DNA of 64,000 nt from Cyrtodaria siliqua. Taxonomy: Eukaryota > Mollusca > Bivalvia > Adapedonta > Hiatellidae. Positions within the stretch are counted from its first letter, which is position 1. Each line of letters starts with the position of its first letter. Position numbers and translations under genes: made by a program. Under the pieces are notes generated by a model that did not search any database, was not told the DNA's origin, and worked only from the letters and a program-made list of their open reading frames with translations. The stretch covers positions 96,921 through 160,920 of the forward strand of contig JAWPHD010005556.1 in assembly GCA_037043455.1 (NCBI GenBank), read 5' to 3'. Shown here one piece after another: positions 11,611-22,974 of the stretch.

Positions 11611-11830
11611 CAGGCAAACCCCATATCATACGGTATAATGGTATGCCATGTTACCTCTACAATACCGTAACCCAGTTAACATAACGCCTGCTCAGTAGAA
11701 TAACCTGAAACGTATCGATATACCCGATACGACTCAGGTTATTCTACTGAGCAGGCGTTATGTTAGCGGGGTTCCGTTACTGTAGCGGTAACATGGTATA
11801 CCATTATACCGTATGGTATGGGGTTATCTG
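11611..11830. mobile_element. 220-bp foldback element
   Basis: Left arm (AACCCCATATCATACGGTA ... TAACATAACGCCTGC ... TAGAATAACCTGA) pairs with the right arm ending TACCGTATGGTATGGGGTT. The centre is CGTATCGATATACCCGATACG. Arms are about 100 bp with a few mismatches. No clear flanking duplication was identified. Confidence 0.7.
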
Positions 11831-12500
11831 TTGAGATAGACTTAACTTACCATCGGGTTTATAAATTATATATCGTATATAGCATATAATAAATGGTGAG
11901 CTTCTTTCTTTTGTTATTCTTTAAATATATTATTGGTGCATTATAATCAACAGTATCGATACTCTTTATAAACAAGTTATGTAGAAAACTAACAGGACGC
12001 CACACGTTTTTATAAAATCAAAATTGCCATAGGTGCCTTTAAAAAATCTATCATTGAGTTGATGTCTTATAATAATGTATAGTTCTGTGCCAATTAAAAG
12101 TATAGATTTATTTGAAGGTTCTTAAATACCAGTGATTGAATATGCGTAAAATGAAATATGAGTTGGTAACTCTTAATTCTACCATCCAGTTTTGCCGTTT
12201 GGGTTGGCTGGTTAAAGCCGTGTATAGTGTGTCTGTAGAGTTTGTAATCTCAAATTTATATGTATATGTATATAGCTCGTCGTCCAATGGGTTAGAAACG
12301 GTGTACATCTGTTTTAAAATTTGCCTGTGTTGATGGCAGGATAGGGACCTTAAAGTGTCCGATATAAACACAAAATTTTCACTTGAGCTCAAAAACTTCA
12401 GCTTGTGGACAATTTGCACGCATTTCTCGAATTTGTATGCATCCCTCATTTTCTAAGTGTACGTAGGAAATTGTTACACACCTGCAATTGTTCTTGTGAC
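11831..12500. other. no gene; shared interspersed fragment
   Basis: The stretch at about 11965-12045 (GTTATGTAGAAAACTAACAGG then CAAAATTGCCATAGG) resembles 46990-47065, so part of this is an unnamed dispersed repeat. The open frames near 12108-12449 show no domain. Confidence 0.35.
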
Positions 12501-12504
12501 CTCT

Positions 12505-12740
12505 GTCTTAGCGTAGTGTTAGAGCATCCGCCTTGCATGTGGGAGGTCGTGGGTTCAATCCCCGGCCAATTGAAATAGGGTAGTGCTCGGTATAATGTAA
12601 CTGGGTGGGGTATCGTGTCATGTGTCTACGACATAGTATTCCACTGTGGTAGCACCTCATAACTGAACATTGAGCTCACTATTAAAAGTAGACACCATCA
12701 TGGTATGACTAAAAGATTGTTAAACCGCATAAATACATAC
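12505..12740 (+). repeat. tRNA-Ala-like SINE with V-SINE-type body
   Basis: Head: TTAGCGTAGTGTTAGAGC (A box), CCTTGCATG (anticodon-loop-like), GTGGGTTCAATCCCC (B box at about 12550). The body (GGTATCGTGTCATGTGTCT, ATTCCACTGTGGTAGCACC, AAAAGTAGACACC) is typical of a dispersed bivalve-type SINE. The head does not fold into an intact anticodon stem, so it is not a working tRNA gene. Confidence 0.7.
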
Positions 12741-12925
12741 ATTAATATTCATCGGAAGCGGCGCTATCCTTCGAGAGAGCAGCCTTCATAGCTGAGGGTT
12801 TAAGTTCTTGCGCTTAGAGCTACATACCTATGCCTATACCTCTCACTACCGTCTGAGGTTGCTGTCACAATATAACTAATATGATGTGTTAACAGGACGT
12901 TAAACCCCATTTAGTTTCATTTATC
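12741..12925 (+). repeat. SINE 3' fragment
   Basis: Contains GAGAGCAGCCTTCATAGCTG, CTCACTACCGTCTGAGG and an AACAGGACGTTAAACCCC tail. The ACGTTAAA-type tail matches the 3' ends of other SINEs in this window (for example 20885-20910). Confidence 0.45.
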
Positions 12926-13408
12926 CTCTGCGGAAAATAAGAAGAACGCGAATGGATTCTATGAAACTAATGGGTAAGGTGATCCCAGATATAGTTCTAT
13001 TTTGTAACTTGGGCGTCTGCATTCAGAGCCTCCAGTGATCAGGCACTCACTAAACACTTCATCCCTGCAGATATGGTAGTGTATTTAAACTCGTGACTGT
13101 GCAAAGTCAAATGGGTTGAGATGAGTATGGTTCGTATGGTCGAGCATGACTTATGTATAAAGTATAGGCGTACACTATTATAGCAGGAGTTACAACTTCT
13201 ATTAATTTCATTTGCTATAAATTATGAAGAAAAAAAGACAAACAACTAAATAATGGATTGCTGAGCTATTCAACAACACATTCTTGTTGAACAATTTAAT
13301 TGATACTGTTCTGGTAGGCTGGATATTTTTGTATTTAATTTTGACATCTTGGTCCCGAGCTCAGTCGAGCTAGTATTGGTTGGTCAGGAGTTTGAGCTAT
13401 TCCCCGGA
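12926..13408. other. no gene recognised
   Basis: Nothing identified apart from simple sequence. Confidence 0.4.
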
Positions 13409-13466
13409 TGGGTGGGCGCGTGTGTGTGTGTGTTGGGGGGTGGGGGGGGGGGGGGGGGGGGGGGCA
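13409..13466 (+). repeat. GT repeat followed by a G homopolymer
   Basis: A short TG run is followed by GGGGGGTGGGG and an almost pure G run of about 20 bases ending before CACCCG. This is capable of forming a G-quadruplex and prone to length error in assemblies. Confidence 0.9.
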
Positions 13467-13527
13467 CCCGCCCAGGATCGTACATTGACCTTTGGCTTTG
13501 TAAAACAAAATCAGAAAACCTCGTTTA

Positions 13528-13660
13528 AGAAATAGAACATCATTAACGGTGAATTATCGTGCAATATATCACGGTTTGGAGTTCAACAATAATTTCACTC
13601 GCCTTTCGACAAACCGTGATATATTACAAGATAATTCACCGTAAGAGATGTTCTATATCT
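13528..13660. repeat. long hairpin (foldback)
   Basis: Arms of 50 bp (13528-13577 and 13611-13660; ATAGAACATC ... TATATCACGGTTT) surround a 33-bp loop containing TTTCACTCGCC. The CACTCG-type loop also occurs in hairpins at 27661 and 49534. No adjacent CRE block is seen here. Confidence 0.8.
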
Positions 13661-15089
13661 ATTCTAATACCCCTAACATGTGAAAATAACGCACACATCT
13701 AAAATCTTTTGCAATTGCTTTGCTTATTCTCCTAACGTTGCAAACGTTACAGTGATATATAGTTGAATATAACGAGATGTTTTAAACTAGGCTATATAGT
13801 GCGGGTGTATTAGAATACGTAACAAACATTACGTAATAAACATCGACGTACATATAGACTGTAAGCTAGTAGGAGAAACCCTCCCCACTCCCCTATTTTC
13901 CTGAAAGCCCATTATGTGTAGAGCATTTTGGAACATTTGTGCCATCTGGCGACTGGGGCTTTATCGTGTTACTGGGTGTAGAATACGTTACCTATAAAAT
14001 AATGATTAATTTTACTGCATTTTGAAGACCAAACATAGATGGAAGAAAGGGTTTGTATATTAAATTAAGTTCATTATTCATGCATATTATAATACAAAAG
14101 TTGGTTTTACTTACTTTTTATACCTTGGATACCTGCATTACTAAGCCTACGTTACCGTAATTTACGGTACCTTGTTTTATTAAGTTTATTAACGTAAGCC
14201 ATTAAGAACATTAATGATGTTACATCCGAAAATTATTCAGAACCTTACAGATATCACAGACATACGTTCCCATGATGTTAATAATGTTTGGTTCTTGTAA
14301 TGTCCGTTACATTGTGTGTATTTAAATCATTTTCTATTTTTCGCATGTTAAAAGAAATTAGAACAAATCATCCAATACACTGTTAAAGTTTTATTGCAGC
14401 ATTGAACTGTGCACATGGTAGCAGTGAAAAGTTTATCTCTGTTATAATGCACGCTAACGCACACACATCCCTTACATGTGAACGATTGTATTTCTGTGCT
14501 GATGTGTATTCTAGCATGTTGAGCTAAAAAGGTAAATATGTAATCAATATGTACGCATGTCAAGGATCAAAATGTTTGGTAGGAAGAACTGATGGTAACA
14601 ATTGGGAAGAAAGTGTCTGGTAAGAAAAAACGGTCGTGGCATGTTTTCGTCTTCGTAACAACATTTGTTATTTATAAAAAAAATCAATATTGTTTTAACA
14701 CACGTGACTTGATCTGTTATTATGTTAAACTTTGTTCCCAGTCCCCAGATATAATGTTATTTTCTCTCGGCAGCTATTTTACGCTTGCGTAAAACTTGCT
14801 TGTTACCTTCTGTTATTATAATTATTTAACAGAAGGTAATAATCAAAAGATGCAATTTCCTGTTGTTCAGGCGCTGTGCACTGCGCCTACTCATTTCATT
14901 TATCTGGAAGTCCTCAGGTGGCCACCTTGTTGATTCTCACTTATTTATGTGGCAGGGGACTATAAGCATTGCCATTACACATAGACGAGTGCAGCTCGGT
15001 TACCACTGGAGTGACTGCATACATGTAAAGGAGAACATTATTCTAAGGGTGTCTACAAAGTGAAGTCATGCGAAGGTTCAAAGTGAGCT
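13661..15089. other. no gene recognised
   Basis: AT-rich. Contains a short inverted repeat at about 14805-14840 (CCTTCTGTTATTATAATTAT against TAACAGAAGG). Open frames at 14348-14563, 14592-14792 and 14863-15063 lack splice context and domains. Confidence 0.4.
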
Positions 15090-15275
15090 TGTGCTTAAAC
15101 GATTTATATCCTCTTAAACCGCTTGGCCAATTTTGCTAAGCTTTAAAGGGATAATCTTTAGATCAATACCTTTCACACTTGTACATCCAAGATGGCCACC
15201 GTTATACTATAAACAGTCAAACACTTCAACTATATTTATTGTTCGGCGCCCCTTGAGGGCGCCGGACATACTGTG
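15090..15275 (-). repeat. AGAGGCCC-family fragment plus GC-rich palindrome
   Basis: The minus strand resembles 58690-58800 (CCATCTTGGATGT; GCCAAGCGGTTT). Next to it, 15243-15266 is a compact palindrome GTTCGGCGCCCCTTGAGGG...CCGGAC with a TATTGTTCGG start like the ends of the elements at 36535 and 62697. Confidence 0.5.
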
Positions 15276-16589
15276 GTAGTACTTTGACCTTAGGCATGGG
15301 GAATGACCTTAGGCATGGGGAATCAAAAGGACTGATAGTTGAGTATGTTTGGATTGTAATTAAAAATGTTTAAATGGCATTTAAAGCATGCTATAAAACG
15401 CACCAGAATAAGATATAAAACACAAGAGATAAAACTGCTTAGCGATTTCTTGAATTTCTGTAAGAAATGATGCACCAATATTCAAAAATTATACAAAATC
15501 ATTTCATTAAAACGATGTCTCCCTGTATTTTGACTGAAAACGAGTCAAATGCGTAATACGAATTTTAGAAAAATTAACGAAATTTATCGATCGTAATATC
15601 TGCGTTTCAAATGTTTTCACATTGTTCTCGTTTTTAAATCGTTTTGATTAATTATTATTGGCAAATTACATTAAATGTTGCTAAGAAATGAGAAAATACG
15701 ATGATATATCGGAAAGTTTTGGCATTTAAATTTCGTTTACGGGAAATCGCTAATTTTGTAATGCTTCATTTTGACTGTCAAATGCAGACTAATGTATTGA
15801 AAACGAAAGTAGATTTATGAGCGCAGACTCGGAATCAAAAATATTCAAAATTATGCGACTTGCAGTCGAAATGGTGTTATGAAAAGGGTGTAATAGATTT
15901 GTTTGAACCCATCCCCCTTTACTTTTGAAAATCCCCCCACATTTTTAGAGGAAGGGGGAAAATCCCCCCTGCTTTTTAGATCCTAGATTGGACACTGCAT
16001 TTTATATTCATAATTTTGATAGAGCATCATCAATAAAACTGACCAATCAGTGACCAGAAAAAAGACCTACCTAATTCATTCTGGTAGTTGATAAACTCGG
16101 TCTTTAACCTTGATGTTCAACCAAGTTTACTGTTAAAATTAAGGTATCTACAATGTGGTTCTTTTAAAACCCTGCATATTTCATGCACATTCATGCAAAC
16201 TGATTCAACATACATATCTTTCAAAATCAAAATCTTGAAAATGATCATCTTTTTACTTGGTCAAAGATTTTTATTTTACTATAGAACCTCAGGATAAAAA
16301 CCGAGTAACACAAATTTTATCACCTACTGAAAATAAGATAAAATCTCAACATCTCTGCAATGAAAAATTATGAATTGTTTTCTAAGCTGAACTGGCTTGT
16401 GCAAGATCAGCTTTACCATAGGCTGTCATCCATCTGTCTTCTTCTCAGTAACCAACACTGAAATTTTCATGAAACATTATGTTAAGCATCTTAGCATTGA
16501 CCTTTCAAGTTTGTTCAAATTGGGTGGATCATGTCATTTACTAAGTTATAAAATTAACTTATGTATAACCTTACCCTTACCAAAAATAT
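15276..16589. other. no gene recognised
   Basis: Mostly AT-rich. The 15895-15985 stretch holds CCCCC / GGGGG blocks that fold back on each other. No coding evidence. Confidence 0.4.
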
Positions 16590-16992
16590 AGGCTTCTGGC
16601 GACTATTTGCTGCAACTCTGCGGCAAACATTGCTGCAAAGCTGCGGCGAACAAGTTTGCGGCGATGTTGCGGTACACTTTTATCATGCAAATGAGGTCTG
16701 CGGCAAAGTTGCAGCGAACAAATATGCAAATGAGGTTCTGGTGATGTTCCGGCGATGTTCAACGCAACTTTGCCGCAGACCTCATTTGCATGGTAAAAGT
16801 GTGCGGCAACTTTGCAGCAAACTTCATTTGCATAATGCTTTTAGCTGTAATCTTCTGGCGATGTTCGCTGCAACTTTGCATCAAATTTCATTTGCATAAA
16901 ATGTTTCTCTGCACTGTTCTGGCGATGCTTGTGGTGATGTTCGCTGCAAAGTTGCGGCAATGTTCGCCAACACATCGCGGCAAAGTTCTTCA
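16590..16992. repeat. GCGGCAA / octamer-rich inverted repeat
   Basis: Built from alternating GTTGCGGCGA-type words and their complements, with a central inverted repeat: 16665-16715 pairs with 16764-16812 (GCAAATGAGGTCTGCGGCAAA against its complement). Five exact ATGCAAAT octamers, both orientations, start at 16685, 16724, 16784, 16826 and 16890. This octamer is the classical POU-domain site. The open frames here follow the repeat and are not genes. Confidence 0.7.
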
Positions 16993-17088
16993 AAATAAAT
17001 AAGGACTGAAATTATGAAATGGAACAATAGTGCGCTGTTTTAAAAAAACATATTTAGATCAAAAACATGATTTTTTTTCACTATTTAA

Positions 17089-18018
17089 GGGTGCCCTCTG
17101 CTGAGGTTTTGGATTTTTGCACTTCCGGAAATTTACATTTGTTATATTTCAAAAATTATAATAAAACTGGAAAAAATAATTATACAGTAACAAACTTATG
17201 CCCAATAGGGATATTTTAGTGCAAAAAAAATATAAAAAAATTAGATTTTTTTTTTGACCTCACATGTTGTGCCCAAAATTGACAATTTTTAAATTAAGCC
17301 AAAATGGGGGGTAGGGGTACCAAAAATGGTATTTCTCAAAAAACATTTAAGATATTCACTTAATTTAAACTTTATTACAAAGACATGTGTTAGCATATAC
17401 ATAGACAGGAATAAAAAGTATTTTCCTATTATTTGTTACAGACCTATGCCGTTATATGTCAGAGCTCGTCGAAATCTAAAAAAGCACATTTTTTTCTCAG
17501 TTTTTATTGAATATCCTTCTTATATGCACACCGACCCCCAATTTTTATTTTTTCATTCTGATACTCAGGTCTTGTATATATTGTAGACAAAATATCTCAA
17601 AAAGTTATCTGTTCCTTTATCATGAAAAATTTATGGATCACAAATTTAAAAATGCAATTTATAGTAAACTGGGTGGGGTAATGACAAGGGATGTACTCAT
17701 TTTTCAGATGGTGATAAAAATACCCCAACCCTTAATTTTTCGTCCTAAAGTATGATCTATTACATTAAAAAAGACGGAAAATCGATACCTGTTCTGCAAA
17801 CCACACTACACACATGTAAGTTGCCATACACAATTTGCAGCTGATTCAGAATTTAAAACCGCACTGTGAGAGTGTATTACTAAAGATTAATTTTGCGAAA
17901 AAGTTAAATCACTGACCCATCATTATTTTTCCAGAAACTAACTAGTAATATGTTAGTCTTCATAAAAAACAGGGAAATAAAAAATTCTATCTGTTCTGAT
18001 ATTCACCAGAGGGCACCC
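17089..18018. mobile_element. 930-bp non-autonomous element with TTAA duplication
   Basis: TTAA at 17085-17088 and 18019-18022 flank short inverted ends GGGTGCCCTCTG and CAGAGGGCACCC. TTAA target use points to the piggyBac or Kolobok groups. The interior is AT-rich with no transposase; open frames at 17326-17755 look incidental. Confidence 0.75.
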
Positions 18019-18234
18019 TTAACATGGACTGCACCAAATTTAAATAAATGGAAAAGATTTAAATAAATCTACACTAAATAAATTCTCTCGATTTAAAGTA
18101 TATCCTTACGGTTTGTTATGGGGGGTTGCGGGTGTCCGACCAAAGTTGACATTTCAAAATGTCTCGTAAGGGTCCCATGCCTAGTTAGGAAATTCCTCAC
18201 GGGTGTATGTCTCACGCCCAGTGTTTTACATGTG

Positions 18235-19375
18235 CTCATGGCGATGTCAACCGCTGTCATTTCTACTTTACTCCCATTTTCATGGAGATGTCGGCCGCTG
18301 TCATTTCTGCATTACTCCCATTTTCATGGAGATGTTGACCGCTGTCATTTCTGCATTACTCCCATTTTATGGAGATGTCGACCTCTGTCATTCATGCATT
18401 ACTCTCATTTTATGGAGATGTCGACCGCTGTCATTTCTGCATTACTCCCATTATCATGGCGATGTCGACTGCTGTCATTTCTGCATTACTCCTATTTTCA
18501 TGGAGATGTCGACCGCTGTCAATTCTGCATTACACTCATTTTCATTGAGATGTCGACCGCTGTCATTTCTGTATTACTCCCATTTTATGGAGATGTCGAC
18601 CGCTGTCATTTCTGCATTACACCGATTGTCGTGGAGATGTCGGCCGCTGTCATTTCTGCATTACTCCCATTTTATGGAGATGTCGACCGCTGTCATTTCT
18701 GCATTACTCTCATTTTCATGGAGATGTCGAGCGCTGCCATTTCTGCATTACTCTCATTTTCATGGAGACGTCGAGCACTGTCATTTCTGCATGACTCCCA
18801 TTTTTATGGAGATGTCGAGCGCTGTCATTGCGCATTACTCTCACTTTTACAGAGATGTCGACCGTTGTTATTCCTGCAATACAGTCATTTCATAGAGATG
18901 TTGAGCTCTGTCATTTCTACATTACTCTCATTTTTATGGAGATGTCGAGCGCTGTCATTTCTGCATTATTCCCATTATCATGGAGATGTCGAGCGGTCAT
19001 TTCTGCATTACTACCATTATCATGGAGATGTCGAGCGGTGTCATTTTCATGGAGATGTCGAGAGCTGTCAATTCTGCATTACTCTCATTTTCACGGAGAT
19101 GTCGAGTGCTGTCATTTCTGCATTACTCCCATTATCATGGAGATGTCGAGCGCTGTCATTTCTGCATCACTCCCATTTTTATGGAGATGTCAAGCGCTGT
19201 CATTGCGCATTACTCTCACTTTTACAGAGATTTCGAGTGCTGTTATTCCTGCATTATCTCCTTTTCATAGAGATGTCGACCGCAGTCATTTCTGCATTTC
19301 TCTCATGTTTATGGAGATGTCGAGCGCGGTCATTTCTGCATTACTCCCATTTTCATGGAAATGTCGAACATCATC
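18235..19375 (+). repeat. 44-bp minisatellite, about 25 copies
   Basis: Consensus in parts: ATGGAGATGTCGACCGCTG, then TCATTTCTGCATTACTCCC, then ATTTTC. Early copies have GACCGC, later ones GAGCGC, so subfamilies are ordered along the array. Because 44 is not a multiple of 3 and the unit has no stop in its consensus, a plus frame stays open for 440 codons (18118-19440) while cycling through all three frames; shorter overlapping frames are open too. This argues for a non-coding array. Confidence 0.9.
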
Positions 19376-19699
19376 CTAACTGTAGCAGTCCAATAGGCAC
19401 TTGGTGCCTGGATATCTTAGAATCAGCACCAGACCCTTAGGACAGACCGACAAACATAAATATAAACATTTACCAATTTTCTTTTTAAAATTTCAATAAT
19501 CTCAGTTAAATTTTTACCTGTCCATGTGCTTGAATACCCATTTTATTAAATTGTTTTCTTCCTGTGCCAATTTTTTTTATAAAACTGTATATTTTTGTGT
19601 GTTTTTGTTTTGTTTTTTTTACGGGTATAAATAAAAATATCATGATCATATTCACAAGTGCTATTAAATAGCAGATTCATTTCAAATTACAACTGAAAA

Positions 19700-19767
19700 A
19701 GTCGGCATTACCACTGTTAGTAGCGCACTGGGCTTTGAATCCAGAGGTCAGTTGGATCCTCAGACAG
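19700..19767 (+). repeat. 5' part of a SINE split by insertion
   Basis: tRNA-like: CTGTTAGTAGCGCACTGGGC (A-box region) and CCAGAGGTCAGTTGGATCCTC (B box). It continues after the inserted element, at 20651. The shared 10 bp CCTCAGACAG (19758-19767) is the insertion duplication. Confidence 0.6.
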
Positions 19768-20650
19768 GAATATGGGACACAAGGGACCATGGACAAAAGG
19801 GACCAGACACTTGGGACCACATTTTTGGGACAAAAGGGACCACATTATGGGACACAAGGGACCATAGTTTTATTTTTGAATTGTGATACAATCATTTAAT
19901 TAAGAAGCTGGATTATAAATGCAATCATTTATCTATCTTCATGAAATGGCTATTTAAACAATTTATATGATAAGAACTCACAAATGACATATGTATACTA
20001 CTAGTAAAACAAATAAATAATTGTTGTTTTTGCATACCTTTATATAAAAAATCCTGGTTTTAAATATCCTTATCCTTAAAAGATCCATATTATGGGAACA
20101 ATTTCACAAACAAATAAATACTATTAGTAAGCTATTATTTGTTTTCTATTTAATTTTTTGTTGATTTGAACTTATTAGTTTAAATATTTTTCAATTAGTA
20201 TGGCCCTTTAAGGAAAATATTAGGTTGGTAACTGGTTCCAGAATTCTGCATGCACTAATTAATAATTACATGAAAATTACTTACAATGAATATAAACACA
20301 TGACAGTAGACTCCATCATGTTTAAATAGTATAAGATCTAATATTATGAACAGTTAATTTAAATTAATTAAACTTAAATTCTGGAAAAAGAATGAACATT
20401 TTAACCTATAACTTTATTGAATAATTGGCCATCAAATGATATTCTTGAGTTTAAGTTATCCTTTAAATTATCATTTAAATAATCAAATTATGATATTAAC
20501 CATTGCAATACACAACTATTATCAATGTAAATCTACATTTTTAACTAATTTTTGAATGGTCCCTTTTGTCCCCAAATGTGGTCCCTTTTGTCCCAAAATG
20601 TGGTCCCAAGTGTCTGGTCCCTTTTGTCCATGGTCCCTTGTGTCCCACTA
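19768..20650. mobile_element. 883-bp element with 10-bp target duplication
   Basis: CCTCAGACAG occurs at 19758-19767 and 20651-20660. The ends are inverted repeats of about 95 bp made of GGGACACAAGGGACC, GGGACCAGACACTTGGGACC and GGGACAAAAGGGACC blocks (19774-19864 against 20558-20648). The interior is AT-rich and non-coding. A 9-11 bp duplication with long inverted ends fits Mutator-like elements; the family is inferred. Confidence 0.8.
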
Positions 20651-20912
20651 CCTCAGACAGTACCATGTTGTCTTTAAACATGACACTATTTCTATAGCGT
20701 ACACCCTTTATAATGATTGACATGCAACATTGTGTCTTATTGTCCCTCGTCTCCAGCCACTAATTCAAATGAGTAGATTATCAGTTACCTGTATAGATGG
20801 TTCATGTGATACAGTACTAGGTTTAATAACAAAACAAAAACAATTAGTCTAAAACTGATCGTCTGTTGGCCCTTCAATCATGGCATAAAAACGACGTTAA
20901 AAAATCAAACAG
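20651..20912 (+). repeat. 3' part of the split SINE
   Basis: Follows the second copy of the duplication: body with CATGTTGTCTTTAAACATGAC, and a tail with GGCATAAAAACGACGTTAAA, like other SINE tails in this window. Confidence 0.5.
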
Positions 20913-22280
20913 ATATGTGAAGTGCATTGTCCATTAATTCTTGGCTTACTTAGCTTTCTCTCCAAATGTTTTAACAACGACTTTGTAATCACTCGGCATT
21001 CATTACCTTATCTTTCCATAAACTATTTATTTAAACCTAATGCAGTCAATTCATTTAACACATTTTAAGGAAAGTCCTGCAACGAAACCGTTTGGAAAAT
21101 TGTCTGAATGACCTAGTTAATTCAAAATACATTTAACCAAGTCAACATAGCAACGTTTGTTAATATTATGTCCATGACCACTAAATATACCAAGGTTTAG
21201 TACTGATGATAAGATAGTTAAAATAACTGATAAACACGTGTACTGTTATTTAATAACGTATGTTTTAATTCTTCAAAATTTTGGCGCCGAATTGATGCTT
21301 TGCATCAAGTTTTTCTTGTTATAATATAGGAAAATATATTATTCACTGAACCTACAAGAGCTGGAGTAATTTATTGCATGTAGAATACGCTTATGGTCCT
21401 CTATCAAGCATCATGCCCAAATGGTGACAAAAGGGGTCAAATTTTAACGCGCCCCATGGTCCACAATCATGTTTTTATGGACGTATATAGGAAAGCACGT
21501 GAACACTAGTTTTATCTGGAACTAAATGAGATAGATATTTAATAAAAGGACGAAGCTGCGTACTAGTGCACTATTGAGGGAGAGGCATAACTTGGAAGTT
21601 GTGAGAACTTACTGTAATTTGTTCACTGTCTTTAGAATTTTTTTTATTAGGTTCATAAAGTCTATGTCAAATATGATATAAAACATTTCCGTCAGTTTTA
21701 TATTGTACAAACTTCAATATTATCGCAACTACGCTCCTTGCAATTATTGCATCAAGTCCTGCTCACGAGATATTGACCTGGCACAAACACAAACTCCTTG
21801 AAATAGTTTTATTTCTTAAAATAAGACGACTCCCCTGTATACTAGGTTCGTATGACTATACGCCTTATTTTGTGCATCTTTCGTGAATTCAACTAGCTAT
21901 ACTACACGTATCTTTTTTCTCCATGTTTTGGACTTTTTTTTTTTTTAATTTTCAACCACCAATTTGGTGATCCATTTATTCTCCCGTTATTGTATTGGGG
22001 TCGGGGAGGGCCATCCCCCGATGCACCTTACAATATTTTATGCAATTATTTATGAAACGGTAATAGAAGTGTTAAATTTGCATTTACATAAGAGCAGGAT
22101 AAAAATATCGGACAGGGAAAGCAGCATTCAAGGACGACAGTCAACCACAAAACACAAAAACGCAAACAGACAAACAGAAAGGCAAAAGTAATAAAAAATG
22201 CAAACGACATCACAAACACAAAAGGGTTGACAATAGGGCTACCGCCTTGGAACGGTCAGTGGCAAAATAGGCCACTGGGG
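20913..22280. other. no gene recognised
   Basis: AT-rich. Contains a small palindromic TTGGCGCCGAATTGATGC / GCATCAAG site at about 21282 and a CAAA-rich stretch (22140-22215) that could be a repeat tail. No exon is supported. Confidence 0.35.
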
Positions 22281-22289
22281 GTTATTATC

Positions 22290-22974
22290 TTTTAAATTGT
22301 TGTTATTATCTTTTAAGTTGTTAACTGGGGAATGTTCCTTTCTATCAATTCGTCAGGTTATGGATAAGATTTGTTTTTTAATAATTTTAGTCGACTGTGA
22401 CAAGAGTCTTAACCGTATTAATGTTAAAAACATCGTTAACAGAGCTGCCAATTTCTTTGGAGTCTTTAAGGGCGATATCTCGTATGATATTGTCTTTTTT
22501 GTTACAGAGAGTTATAGCCTGTGACAAGTATTTATGATTTAAAAGAAATGAAATATGCCTCATGGTTTTTATAAACGTTAGGAGTATTTAGAACTGTATG
22601 TGGTATGATATTTTTAAACTGAGGGTGTTTGCAGGAAGACTATGAATCTCCTCTTTAGTATCTAAAACTCTGTAAATTAATAACTTTTAGCCTGACATAT
22701 TAGCTTATCTAAAGCTCTGTAAATTATTAACTTATACTCCACACATGACCAAGTAATAGATAGAATATTTTTTTCTAGGTATATTGACTATGTATAATTC
22801 AATGCATATTGACATGAAATATGTACTTATTTTACTTATAAAAGTAATATGTATATGCTATATGTATATTATTAAGGGGTAAAGACAGGTATCTAGCTAT
22901 CCTTTAAACAACATAATAGAGTAAATATATTAAAGCAGTAGAAGAATGAATTGTTTTGTAAAGTTTAGTGGTTG
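22290..22974. other. unassigned stretch beside the LINE 3' end
   Basis: Both strands have one open frame around 22370-22520. The minus one reads KKDNIIRDIALKDSKEIGS and follows an acceptor-like CTTGTCACAG; the plus one is 75 codons. Neither is recognised. Part of 22860-22974 may be LINE 3' sequence. Confidence 0.25.

Noticed and set aside
12505..12575. tRNA-Ala gene
   Set aside because: A and B boxes are present, but the anticodon stem does not pair and a SINE body follows.
14592..15063. Two 66-codon plus frames
   Set aside because: No splice context, domain or composition signal.
18118..19440. 440-codon open frame as a gene
   Set aside because: It lies in a 44-bp minisatellite whose unit is open in all three frames; the length follows from the repeat.
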